Part shown: positions 1-10,943 of the stretch, in pieces
Numbering within the stretch: position 1 is the stretch's first letter
Layout: the number at the start of each line of letters is the position of its first letter
Assembly: GCA_034096865.1 (NCBI GenBank)
Contig: JAWQFJ010000637.1
Location: 33,501-97,500, forward strand
From: Theodoxus fluviatilis
Lineage: Eukaryota; Mollusca; Gastropoda; Cycloneritida; Neritidae
Length of the DNA stretch: 64,000 nt
Reading direction: 5' to 3'
The notes under the pieces: generated by a model
Database searches by the model: none
Told to the model about the DNA's origin: nothing
What the model saw: only the letters and a program-made list of their open reading frames with translations
Program-made: the position numbers and the translations under genes

Positions 1-33
1 ATTAAATATATGGTAAAATCTGCCCACAAGAAA

Positions 34-92
34 ACACACGCACACACGCATGCATGCATGCATGCACACACACATACACACACACACAACTA
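34..92. repeat. CA/TGCA microsatellite
   Basis: Alternating CA with a short TGCA run. No coding signal. Confidence 0.9.
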
Positions 93-292
93 TAATGCAC
101 ATGTCACATGTGGAAAACTGTCACTTCATTTTCTCCTGATATGGATGAGATAAATTGTCTTCTCAGTCTGAATCATCCACCCACCACCCACACAGACACC
201 CAAGTGGTGGCTGCTGCTGGTTTCCTCCTCAGCAGGAACCCAAGTATGGTCATGAAACTTTTATCACTGCCTTGCTCTAGAGACACGCATAA

Positions 293-540
293 TGCTGAAA
301 TGGTCGTTATCGGCAACATTTCCGGACACTGTACCTGAGGTACTCTGTCCGATCGGACTCTGTCCGATCGGACAGAGTACCTCAGTTTGAAATCTCGGCA
401 TTTGAACGAGAACGAGACCGCAACCGCCACTCCGCCTGACTGACTTAGCACGCCCGGGGAGTTATGCTAAGATCCGGCTGCGTTAATAAATCTGCATTTT
501 GTGACAAACGTCTTGCTCGGCGGTACTGTACTTCATGCAA
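293..540 (+). repeat. Left arm of a long inverted repeat (foldback element)
   Basis: Positions 293-540 are close to the reverse complement of 4032-4352. The outer ends both begin TGCTGAAATGGTCGTTATCG when read inwards. The arm carries two copies of a self-complementary motif built on GTCCGATCGGAC at 337-385. Its inner end reads GGTACTGTACTTCATGCA and matches the inner end of the right arm. I see no obvious target duplication outside the arms (ACGCATAA on the left, CTAGTAAG on the right). There is no transposase, so the class is unknown. Confidence 0.85.
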
Positions 541-1032
541 TAATAATAATAATAATAATGGGTATTTCTATAGCGCTTATTCTCAGGTGAGCTCTAAGCG
601 CTTTACAATCTTGTTCACACATCACAAGCAGATAATCAGATACAAGCAAATCACGTAAGCAATTAACACTAGCAGCAAAATCACGTACAATCAGAGCAAG
701 CATACAAACACATAACATTAACAAGCAAGCAGGCAGAATAATCAAACACATTTGAAGCAAGCATACAACAAAAGAAAATAAACAAACAAGCAGGCTAAAT
801 AATCGAACACAATCAAGCAGGCATACCAACACAGTAAATAAACAAGCAAGCAGGCAACCAATCGACAATCTAAACAAGAATGAAATAAGCAAATGAAGAG
901 AACAAACAAGCAAGCAAACACAAACGAGATAAGTGAATCAAAAACAAAATATTTACAAAATACAATTACGAGAATATGTTCGGGGAGCTGTGAAGTTGAG
1001 CGTGTGGGGTCAGTGGGAGGGAGGGGTGGGGG

Positions 1033-1880
1033 CTATTTGGCAGATGTGTATGCTAGAGAGAACAGGTGTGTCTTTAGATCAGTGCGGAAAGAGTCAGACT
1101 CGGAAGAGGGATACAGACGAAGATTAGCAGGGAGAGAGTTCCAGACGAGAGGAGCGGAGGCAAAGAAAGAGCGGTCACCAAAAGATGATTTCATTTTACG
1201 AGGGACGAGGGTGGTGGTGTTTGCTGAAGAGCGAAGTGTTCTGCGTGGCGTATAAGTGTCTATGAGGGCTGTAAGGTATGCGGGTCCTGTCTGTGTGAAT
1301 GCATTGAAAGATAAGCATGCAATTTTGTAAATGATACGTTCCTCGACACGGAGCCAGAGTAGTTTCTGAAGGTGGGGGGTGATATGCTCAAATTTGCGGA
1401 CTCTACAGATCAGGCGAGCGGCGTTGTTCTGCAGTTTTTGTAACCTGTCAATGAGATACTCGGGACAGCCATAAAGCAGAGCATTACAATAATCTAGCTT
1501 GGATAGAATGAACGCTGAGACAAGGGTCTTGGCCGCTTGCTCAGAGAGATAGTGACGGATTGAACCGATGCGACGGAGCTCAAAGTTCACAGAATGAATG
1601 ATGGTCTGAACCTGTGCATGCATAGTGAGGTGGGAATCTAACATAACGCCTAGATTTTTCACTGTGTTAGAAAAGGGGACAGTAGCATTGCCGATGGTGA
1701 TGGACTCTGGGAGCTGGACAGAGGTAGACATGCGTGGTGAGGAGGCAACCATTACCTCGGTCTTCTCATCATTTAATTTCAGCTTATTGAATGTCATCCA
1801 TGACTTGACGTGAAGGACACATGCTTGCATTGAGTGCATTAGAGTGTCGAAACTCTTGGTGTTCTTGCCGATCTGGCATT
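1033..1880 (-). pseudogene. LINE reverse transcriptase, C-terminal part
   Basis: An open frame of about 280 residues carries the post-catalytic region of a CR1/L2-type polyprotein: KSWMTFNKLKLNDEKTEVM near the start, IRHYLSEQAAKTLVSAFILS and CNALLYGCPEYLIDRLQ in the middle, and a terminal SFGDRSFFASAPLVWNSLP block. It lacks the catalytic YADD, which lies on the far side of a 1.3-kb insertion. The last codons run into the LINE 3' UTR. Confidence 0.85.
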
Positions 1881-1908
1881 CACTCGTCATACCCCTCTCT
1901 CCCCCCAT

Positions 1909-3189
1909 TTCCCCTTACTTACTCACCTCGTTTTTCTTGATATTTAGTATTTGGTTGGTTATTTTTTTGTACTTTCATGTGGCTTTGTCTGTGTGAGTGT
2001 TCGTGTTCTATGTTTCTTGTTGACTAATGACTTCTTACGTTTTTGACGACTTTACTGAGACAGAAGCAGCTTGGCCAGGCTGCCTGACGGACAGACTTAC
2101 TAACGGAAGGATGATGACAAAAACCTGTTGTTTAGCCACTTTCTCTTGTTGATCTTTTCTTTTTCTGTTCTTTTTTGGTTTGTTTTGGCTTTGAATGTCG
2201 AAAGGACAAATTTGAGATGTTGTTTGAACTCTAAGTTAGGAATTTACCTTTGTACGTCATATATTGAACGTCATGCAAAAAGACACTGTCACTTCCTGTC
2301 CATGGTTTTTGCAGTTAGCTAGAACCCCACGTAAACAGTTGTTTTTTTACTTTTTTGATAATTGTACAAGAGGAGTGGAGCTCTTTCCCGTCAGGCTTGC
2401 CGTGTCATTCACAGTTTTCCATAGCCATGAAATGAAAATGTTAAAGTAAAAGTAAAAAGTACCTACTTCTAGAAGCGTTGTGAGCCAACCAGTGAATTCA
2501 ACGTACAAGGGAGCCAAAAGGTATATTTTTCTCCTTTTTGGTTTTTTGTGTGTAAACACTCACGTGTGTTGCGAGATGTGGTTTCAGTTTGTATTTCAGC
2601 TGAAGTGTGAAGAATTGATTTAGAGGAAACCAGTATTCCTTTTATTTCAAATACGTATTTAAAGTTTAACTTTGATGTGCTACACTTGAATTCCTTGAGT
2701 TTACATAGTATTTGCTGAAAAGGAAAATTTCTGTGCAAAAGAGGAATCTTGTTCATGTTCTATTCCTTTGTTCAAACATGGCAATGGATACTTTGTTCAG
2801 TAGAAGAATATGAATAATATGTTTACTGAAAATAAGATTTGTTGTGCATAGATAGTCTGACGCACTTCTCTCTGCTTGATGTCACTTGTCTGAGAACAAA
2901 TTGTGTTTATTCAAATGCATGTCCTCCTTGTGTAAGTGTATTACTGAAAGGAAGTTCTGGAATTTAAAGGGCCCCATATTTGTTCCACTTTCAGTTAATA
3001 CCGGAGCATCGTCATCAAATGTGCCCCAAGTCTCTTATAACGTGAACGTATATTATATTCAAAGAAAACCAACGCCGATGTGTTCCGTGTTTATTGACTT
3101 AAGCTACCCCAATCTACGGGTGTTGACAATTATTGTGATTTTATCTACAAGGCCGCCTCGCTCTCGGAAGCTAGTACACTTGGGATCAC
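1909..3189. other. Unidentified insertion splitting the LINE
   Basis: About 1.3 kb of AT-rich sequence separates the YADDT motif from the next conserved RT block of the same LINE. I find no coding similarity, long terminal repeat or convincing inverted ends. It could be a later insertion or a rearrangement. Exact boundaries are uncertain by tens of bases. Confidence 0.55.
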
Positions 3190-4020
3190 CCGACTTTTGC
3201 GCGTGCGTATCATCTGCATAAGAATGATGAAGAACCGAATGGGCAGTCATGATATCTGTGAGAGAAGTGGTGTACAGAACAAATAAAACTGGTCCTAAGA
3301 CCGACCCTTGTGGCTCACCATAGCGCAGCAGAGTAGGATCAGAAGTGTTATTGTTGATGGATACAGTCTGAGTACGGTTGGACAAGTACGACGAAAACTA
3401 GTTCAAGGCAGAGTCACTAACGCCAAATACAAATTCAAGATGGCTGATGAGAATAGCATGATCTATTGTGTCAAATGCCGCCGATAAATCGAGCAGCGCC
3501 AGAATAGAGACTTCTCCTCTGTCCAGAGCACGTAGAAGGTCATTTACAATTTTCACTAAAGCTGTTTCTGTACTGTGTCCAGGCCGATACGCAGACTGTA
3601 GGGGATTGAACAGTTGGTTGGACGTGAGGTGAGCAGAGAGCTGAGACAAAACTACCTTTTCTATCAGTTTTGAAACAAATGACAAGTTACTAACAGGCCG
3701 GAAGTTTTTTAACTCATTATGGTCCAGGTTAGGTTTCTTCAACAGTGGGGTGACAAGAGCAGTTTTGTGGACATCCGGGAGGTTCTAGAAGTGAGGGACT
3801 CATTTACAATCTTGGTCAGGGTGTGGAGCACTACTGTCTAAACACTCAAAGAGCAGGGGAGTTGGGATGGGGTCAAGTTCACATGTATTAGGGGCGGAGT
3901 TAGACAAGATCTTGATGACGTCTGATTCAGTGACAGGGGCGAAAGATTATTGGCGCTGCTGAAATGGTCGAAGTCGGAAACATTCGGAACGTCGTTTAGC
4001 TTAAGATTACACCCGAATCA
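3190..4020 (-). pseudogene. LINE reverse transcriptase, catalytic core
   Basis: Two open blocks (3398-3742 and 3104-3385) joined with a frame change hold RT motifs in order: [38 protein letters not shown] and YADDT. Codons upstream of 3742 continue to read as the RT N-terminal extension but contain stops. The protein similarity stops a few codons after YADDT, where the 1.9-3.2 kb insertion begins. Confidence 0.85.
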
Positions 4021-4031
4021 CGCGGACCGTT

Positions 4032-4352
4032 AAGGTGCATGGAGTACAGTACCGCCGAGCAAGATGTTTGTCACAAAACGCAGATACATTAACGTGGCCG
4101 GATCTTAGCATAACTCCCCGGCGTGCGAAGTCAGTCAGGCGGAGTGGCAGCTGCGGTCTGAGCTGAGCGCTATCATCGGTATGTCACGTGACTGTAAGGA
4201 CGAGATTTCAAACTGAGGTACTCTGTCCGATTGGACAGAGTACCTCAGGTACTTTGTCCGATCGGTCAGAGTACCTCAGGTACTTTGTCCGATCGGACAG
4301 AATACCTCAGGTACAGTGTCCAGAAATGTTGCCGATAACGACCATTTCAGCA
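4032..4352 (+). repeat. Right arm of the long inverted repeat
   Basis: Inverted copy of 293-540. It carries three tandem copies (4214-4306) of a 31-bp self-complementary unit that reads AGGTACTCTGTCC on one side and GGACAGAGTACCT on the other. It also has about 40 bp of extra sequence near 4155-4190 that the left arm lacks. The inner end TGCATGGAGTACAGTACC pairs with the inner end of the left arm. Confidence 0.85.
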
Positions 4353-6529
4353 CTAGTAAGAGCTACATATATAAATGCTGGTGAAACCAACCTTCTGACA
4401 ATAGTCCTAACACAGAGGATAGTATGTGACCAGATGATCATTATCAGCTTCTCTCACCACTTGCCATCAATCATATCAAATATTTATGGCACCTTTTAAA
4501 ATCAGTAAAGCACGCAACTGAACAGGAGGTCCATCATCAATTATAAAACGTATGTGTAGGCTTCTGTTTCTATAACATTAGTGTCTTATTACCATCATGT
4601 AAGAGAGAAATGTCACTTGTCTATTTGCTTAACACTGATGCTACCTTATCAAAACAAGCACACAGCAAGCCATCAATCACCAGTCTCTTACATCGGTTTC
4701 TACAACACAGCCATGGTGATCTTATCAGCAGGTTGGGTGGGAGAATCCTATGTAGCATTATTCACCTGATTAGGACACTACCTCTTTGGAAGTACTATAG
4801 TTAAGTCTTAGCTTGAGAGGGACACAGATAACATCTGTACTGCTCCACTCCTAAATTGCTCAGAACTAAAATACCTAGACCAGATCAGGCAACAGTTTGG
4901 GTGTGAGTGGGGGGTGGGAAGCAACCCCTCCAAAGTGGCATTGTTGACTGGCGGGGAGATGCCATAAACGTTACACCATACACTTGATAAAGCCTATCGG
5001 CATTTAAACAAAAAGACCGGCACTTGATCTGCCCGTTAACGTCAGGTTGGGGCACTGGGCGGGAACAAAGAGCCATTGTGCGCACTGAGGCTCGCGGTCG
5101 GGTCGCCAGTCAGCAAGTGGAAGGTGCCGGGAAAGCGGGTGACCAGGTAACCGAAACACTGAGTTCAGAGCCAGCCAGTCTCTGCTAATCTCCGGGGTCA
5201 GTCAGATCTTAACCCAGTACACACTGTCACACACACGCACCTATATCCACAGCCCGCTACCCAAGCAGTGCTACGTACGCAGCCCCAGCCTTCGTCAAGT
5301 GCCTACAGTGCTACACATTGATCGTTTCACTCGACCGTCCGTGCAGGAACGGCGCGAAAAGTTCAGTGGAGAGAGTGTTTTGTCATGGCGCCTTATCTAT
5401 GCTACACGTCCACGCTGCTGCGCGTAGGAATGGTACTGAAATCCGACTGCGCTGGAAGTACAGGCAATAAGATCTTATCTGCCATGTGAATTGGCACCTC
5501 GCAGCCCTTGGTAAGAAAAGCAGTACCAGCCAAGTCTATCGTAGGTTTTGGCTCAGTGCCTGGACTGCTCGCCAGAAGCCACACCTGTGCACTCCGACAC
5601 TTTGGTGTTTTCTGTGCAACCACCTCAAGAATTGAAAGACCCAAGCCTGAACGTTTATGATCGTTCCATTCAAAACGTGCATCCACCCCCGACCGAACGA
5701 ACGTGGACTTATTGGCCAACAGACGTCAACCAGCTGGAAAACACTTTCGCCTCTGACGATCGAGCGTAGGGGACGAAGTTTTTAAGTCTGAACGCTAAAA
5801 CTGACGGTCAAACGTTTTGCACGAAATAATTTAAAACGTACTTGATGAAACAAACAAACACCCGAACAAACCACACTTTTCGACATTTTTTCAATCCGAA
5901 TCTGAAGCATGTGAATTGTGATTTTTTGCTTTACAGCCTCAAAGACAAGGTTATCTTGAAGGAAAACGCCTGGAAACTTCAATTTTGCAAGCAAAAATTT
6001 CAACGATTGTAAAATCATTCCTGTACATTTTTCGAAAGCATGAGCTCTCTTTAAGAGAGAAATTGGAAGAGTGGAGAGTGGAATTCGGTCAGTACAAATA
6101 ATACCCAAATACAAATTTAGAGACACAACCAGCGTCTAGCTGTTGCAGTTACCATTGATCCGTGTAGCGTGTGTTCTTACACACAGACACACAGATAATT
6201 ATATCCCCCATTTAGACCACCTTCACACTCGCATTATCACACTCCTACATACGCGCGCATGCAGTCACACAAGCGGTAGTTAATTTTAATTCATTCCACC
6301 CTAACTGACACCCTGCGGAGCTTGCGTGCCTGCCTGATGCGCATCTGTTGAGTTACCAGGAACTGAGTGAGAGCAGCATCTGAAGCAAGAACGAGGCACG
6401 TACACACCCACGCAGCATCCGTGATACACACGTTCAAACGCACAAGCACATGTGCAAATGAATACATAAGTTCGCAAATGCGCGCACACTCTTATTACGG
6501 TATGTACAGACATGAGGGTGACGACGTAC
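4353..6529. other. No recognised feature
   Basis: The 5.04-5.45 kb part is GC-richer than its surroundings and contains a short ATG frame at 5385. A minus-strand open frame at 5402-5719 matches no family I know. Later exons of the minus-strand CH-domain gene would be expected here or beyond position 1. A weak candidate is a short segment after an acceptor-like AG near 6380. Confidence 0.4.
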
Positions 6530-6670
6530 TTGAAGTTTTTCGATGAGGGCGGCGTCAGGGGCGAGGATGTCCACCATCTCACACAGAGCTCTGCCATCCT
6601 GAAGGTCCGACACGCCCTCCAGGCGTCGCCCCGTCTCGCTCAGCACCGAGTTGGCCCAGGCCAGGTACAC
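6530..6670 (-). CDS. Calponin-homology-like domain exon
   Basis: This 141-nt phase-0 exon encodes 47 residues beginning VYLAWANSVLSETG, then SDLQDGRALCEMVDILAP. The pattern (aromatic-x-x-W-x-N at the start, then a DLxDGxxLxxLV helix) is the N-terminal part of a calponin homology domain, an actin- or microtubule-binding module. The acceptor is ATTACAG at 6671-6677 and the donor is GTACGT at 6524-6529. Codons are GC-rich compared with the flanks. CH proteins with similar starts include the DIXDC1 and neuron-navigator types, but one exon does not allow a choice. The remaining CH exons were not found, so this is a partial gene on the minus strand. Confidence 0.7.
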
Positions 6671-6702
6671 CTGTAATTGGCACACCTGTAATTGGCACAC
6701 CT
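6671..6702 (-). repeat. 15-bp duplication of a splice acceptor
   Basis: Two perfect 15-bp units (6671-6685 and 6686-6700) end in the same ACAG/GTGT junction as the CH exon, and a third ACAG follows at 6701-6704. All three possible exon starts (6670, 6685, 6700) stay in one open frame. The upstream acceptors would add one or two copies of VCQLQ before the CH domain. Confidence 0.8.
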
Positions 6703-7250
6703 GTCAGCCCTGCTAACTGCATGCAGGAAGCATGACACGTACGACTGTCACTGTCGCCTGATGCTGTGATAGTTACTTGAAAATGGCGATAAAAGATCAA
6801 TATTGCTTCTTTGGGGGTCAGTTTGCGTTCAAGCAGTTACGAGAACCATGCAGCGCCCGTTGTCGGTATGAAATGAAAGATATGATCCATAGGCCTACTG
6901 CAAGAAATTTATCAACCTGTCGGCACCTTTCAGTAACTGACAGGGCCGATGTCGCAAGCTTCTGGTTGCATGAAATGATCGTGGTAGCAACCTTAACAAA
7001 CATATATCAGTCGTCAAAACTGATGAAGTGGGATGATCAATTTACACATTTTTCAAGAACACGCTCGCCCTTGAAACGAACAGCTGGATGAAATTCAGAA
7101 TAATTGAGCACAAATGTAATATAGGCCTGTCATCTCTACTGTAAGCAATAAACGCTCAGTGTAAAAAGTCTACTTCTATTTATTAAGACCAAATATAGCA
7201 GCACGGCATAACAAATTAATACTAGGACATGAGACTAATAATGATTCAGA
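6703..7250. other. Intron-like sequence, nothing recognised
   Basis: No coding similarity on either strand. Short open frames at 6777-7091 and 6818-7003 overlap on opposite strands and look random. Confidence 0.4.
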
Positions 7251-7645
7251 AAGAAAAGAAAAGAAAGTAGGAAAGACAGAAAGAAAGAAAGTAGGAAAGA
7301 CAGAACGAAAGAAAGTAGGAAAGACAGAAAGAAAAGAAAAGAAAGTAGGAAAGACAGAAAGAAAGAAAGTAGGAAAGACAGAACGAAAGAAAGTAGGAAA
7401 GACAGAAAGAAAAGAAAAGAAAGTAGGAAAGACAGAAAGAAAGAAAGTAGGAAAGACAGAAAGAAAGAAAGTAGGAAAGACAGAACGAAAGAAAGTAGGA
7501 AAGACAGAAAGAAAGAAAGTAGGAAAGACAGAAAGAAAGAAAGTAGGAAAGACAGAACGAAAGAAAGTAGGAAAGACAGAAAGAAAGAAAGTAGGAAAGA
7601 CAGAACGAAAGAAAGTAGGAAAGACAGAACGAAAGAAAGAAAGAA
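7251..7645. repeat. Purine minisatellite, 24-bp unit
   Basis: About 16 units made only of tetramers (GAAA, GACA, GTAG, with some GAAC). Some units carry an extra AAGAA step. One strand is almost pure purine. Because 24 is divisible by three, the complement gives a false FFLSVFPT peptide repeat. Confidence 0.95.
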
Positions 7646-9637
7646 CTACCCGTAGGGCAAGGCGACATTCTCTCCAAGATTCTAGTCGGTCTGCACACGA
7701 AATGACGTGCGTAGATCTTTCTGGCCTTTGTCGCTGGTCGTAGGCAGCACCATTGATTGTGTACTCAACAGCCAAAGTAGATGAAGCCTGAATTGCCTTT
7801 ATAAACCCCACCCCATGATATCGCACACGAGCTGATGACGTTTTGTGAGGGCATGGCATCACTCCAGAGAGAGACATCGTTATTGTGGGTGGAAAGCACA
7901 AGATGCACTGCCGACTTCAACTTAACCTGCATGTCTACACTTTCTATGTTTTATGCCTATGCTTGGGTTTGTGTGCGCGCGAATGAGCGTGCATGCACAT
8001 AAACGTATGTTTTTGTGAGTCATTAACGTTCGTAAACAAAACTCCTGGCCTACAAACATGCCACCAGTCGAGTGACATCAAGTGGTCTTCTGTTCCAGCT
8101 CTTGAACTCTTCACCCGCCGAAGTCCACTCACCGACAGGCCAGCTCTCACACACCTACAGCCACAGGGAGGGAAGAACTAAAACGATATCCTGCTTCTGC
8201 TTTTCCCTACATGTACTACACGCCATTCTTCCAAGCACACGGGCCGCTCTTTATTACCTACTGCCTGGGTGAGAACGTGTTTCATCCACTGTGGGCAAGA
8301 GATTCAGAGCAGACAGCTATCCACTTGGTTGATAATCAGGATGGGTCACCCGTCCCTCCTCCCTGAGTGACTGCTTTGATGTCCGGGAGAAGTGTTGGTT
8401 TAAGTGTCGCCCTCTCCACGGGCGTTCCCCATTCAGTGCAGCGGGAGTGACAGGGTTAATCAGGGCCTGGGGTAGACAGCCACCAGCTATCCCTGTCCTA
8501 GGATCAGATGTCTTTGGTTCCAACCAGGCTGACAGTACGTGTGGTCCCATGTTTGAATCAAGCGACCAGGAAAAAGATGCAAATGCAATGCACTGACCAA
8601 GGTCAGAGATGCCACTGAACTTGCAACTGATCTCTCAAGAAACGAGAGAAAACCCCTGACAAATGCGTAGAAAAGTGAATTTATCCCCCTTCCAAGGTGA
8701 AATATCAACAATGATTTTGTAATGTAATCAGGCTGCTTAGCAAATCTGGAATATTTTCTCTTTTCAAATATATGGCAACCTTTTTTTAAATTTCAAATTA
8801 AAAACAACATGTCAATGCAGGCAACAACTTTTCAACATAAAAAACCACATCAAACGTCCTTTTATTTGGGTGGGTGAGTGGGTGGTTTCAGCTCTTTCCA
8901 CAACATGGATCAAGGGAACTCAACTTCTACAGCCATAAAAGCTGCACTGCATCACAGCAAGGAACAGAGCTGATTCTAAAAAGAGTAGCTCTCCCTGCTA
9001 AATGCATGGGGGAAAAGGTCTGGAAGCAGAGCTTTAATGACAGCTACTGCATGACCCATAAATGGCATACCTTCTTCAGGCGTTCATGTCCTTGACAGAA
9101 CTCCCATTGGCAATGACGAAAGTGACTTGACAGAGGTACAGGACACATTCCTATGTTGCCAAGTCACCCTAAAGAACTATAATCGCTCACATTGATCAAA
9201 TGAATCTATGAGTGGATCAGCTCAGTCGGGGGTGTGACAAGTACCTTGATAAATATTGATCTAAGTTTCCTGAGCAAACCCCGGGGACAAATGCTATCAA
9301 CATCCACCATTCAGCCATTTCCACTGTGAATGATTCAGGAACAATGGCTTCTCCTACGTTACCAGGAGAGCAAGAACAGAACAGGCATTTGCCAAAAGGT
9401 TTTGCAAGGTGGAAACTATTCAGTGGTTTAGTCTCCCAAACTTCAGCCCATACCAAAGGCAAATTAACGACTGAGCTGAGCTACTGGAGATTAGCACACA
9501 AAGGAGTGTGCAAGTTTGTTCAGTCTTGAATGGGACTGGCCACACTTCTTCAGATGATCTTAAAGAGTAGTGGTAAGACAGGAATAATTGACCCACAATA
9601 GCAAGGCAACATGTTTGCAGTGCATTAGTTAAGTTAC
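7646..9637. other. No recognised feature
   Basis: Unique-looking sequence without coding similarity on either strand. It is probably intron of the minus-strand gene between the 9638 and 6670 exons. Confidence 0.4.
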
Positions 9638-9691
9638 CTTACTGTGGATGATGTGGCCCACTTTCATGTCCCCATCATTCATAGCGGTGCA
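9638..9691 (-). CDS. Probable 54-nt exon, unknown domain
   Basis: On the minus strand a very long CT tract ends in CCAACAG at 9692, followed by 54 nt open only in phase 0 (CTAMNDGDMKVGHIIHSK), then AAG/GTAACT as donor. The phase matches the CH exon 3 kb downstream, so both may belong to one gene. I do not recognise the peptide. The splice signals and the single open frame support it, but with 18 codons this could be chance. Confidence 0.45.
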
Positions 9692-9693
9692 CT

Positions 9694-9694
<1 letters not shown>

Positions 9695-9749
<55 letters not shown>

Positions 9750-9900
9750 GAGGAGGGAGGGAGGGAGGGAGGGAGGGAGGGAGGGAGGGAGGGAGGGAGG
9801 GAGGGAGGGAGGGAGGGGACAGAGGGAGGGAGGGAGGGAGGAAGGGATGGACGGACAGATAGACAGACAGATAGAAAATGAGAAAGAGACAGACAGACTG
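9695..9900. repeat. (GA)n then (GGGA)n microsatellite
   Basis: About 22 GA repeats, then roughly 100 bp of GGGA/GGAG tetramers, then GACA-type tetramers. On the minus strand this is a pyrimidine tract of about 160 nt directly before the 9692 acceptor. Confidence 0.95.
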
Positions 9901-9935
9901 ACACACAGATCGACCGACCGACCGAGAGAGAGAAA

Positions 9936-10042
9936 ACTGAACTGAACTGAACTTTATTGCATAGGTCATTGGCTCATTGCAAATACAAACGATCTTAACA
10001 ATTCCTTGCAATATATGGTTAGTACAATTATATACAATATGC

Positions 10043-10080
<38 letters not shown>
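9936..10080 (-). repeat. LINE-like 3' tail remnant and (GA)n
   Basis: On the minus strand CAATAAAG is followed by repeated TTCAG steps, a tail resembling the ACTGA-repeat tail of the RTE-like LINE at 41.6 kb. A (GA)n run follows at 10046-10078. No coding part is visible. Confidence 0.35.
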
Positions 10081-10081
<1 letters not shown>

Positions 10082-10596
10082 TCAGAGATACACAGAGAGA
10101 AGAAAAAACCCAGTAAAAAGCTATGAGGTAATTCAGGGTCAGAAAAACTGAGGTCCTCAAGCATACCCTTGTGGTTTATTTTCACACATGCAGTACATGT
10201 AACTTGATACACCATCAAGCACTGAGGTACTTCTTCTTGAAGAGATGTCAAGGGCGAGTTGCTAACTAACACATGCACATTACATATATTACAGAACTAC
10301 TGCGCATACAATTCTTCAATTATCTTACTTTAAATTAAAGTAACAGAAATACATTTTTAAAAAGTACTTTTAGCACTTGCAAATACATCTTCAAAAGCAC
10401 TCAATCTCAACACTGAGATCAAGGATTTGGCCCCAGCCTGGAGCCCCCAAAGCTTTGTTTGTGTCTGTAGGTCTTCAGCTCATTTGAAAACTATCAGAAT
10501 AGAGAGCTGCTGTGCAATAGAAAAATAAGTCACCAGCATGTAAAACTATAGACCTAACATCTAAGACATGTCCATCACCATTAGTTTAAACTTGAA

Positions 10597-10799
10597 ACAC
10601 ACACACATGCATGCATGTGCGCGCACACACACACACACATATATGCATGCACACATGCATACACACATGCACATGCATGGGTGCATGCACACACACATAT
10701 GCACATGCATGTGTGCATGCACACACACATATGCACATGCATGTGTGCATGCACACACACATTCATGTGTGCACACACACATGCACATGCATGAGCGTG

Positions 10800-10830
<31 letters not shown>

Positions 10831-10835
10831 GTATG

Positions 10836-10874
<39 letters not shown>

Positions 10875-10899
10875 ATGCAAACACACACACACAAACACA

Positions 10900-10938
<39 letters not shown>

Positions 10939-10943
10939 ACATA
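10597..10943. repeat. Compound CA and ATGCAC microsatellite
   Basis: Mixed (CA)n and (GCATGCACA)-type steps over about 350 bp. Open frames through it give only His/Thr or Cys/Val repeats. Confidence 0.95.

Larger units (their letters stand above)
541..4031 (-). mobile_element. CR1/L2-like non-LTR retrotransposon, 5'-truncated and interrupted
   Basis: Read on the minus strand, this stretch encodes a reverse-transcriptase core with [22 protein letters not shown] and the catalytic YADDT (about 3206-3220). Further down it encodes the typical C-terminal part with NKLKLNDEKTEVM, SKLDYCNALL, APLVWNSLP and KTHLFSLAY. It ends in a 3' tail with paired GCGCTT motifs and an (ATT)n run at 541-559. The endonuclease is absent, so the copy is 5'-truncated near 4020-4031. 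Frames are broken, so it is dead. It sits exactly between the two arms of the inverted repeat, with TGCA at both junctions. Confidence 0.85.

Noticed and set aside
5402..5719. 105-codon minus-strand frame
   Set aside because: No family similarity and no splice signals that would link it to the CH exon; likely chance.
7176..7901. 241-codon frame with FFLSVFPT repeats
   Set aside because: Translation of the 24-bp purine minisatellite; the flanks have no protein similarity.
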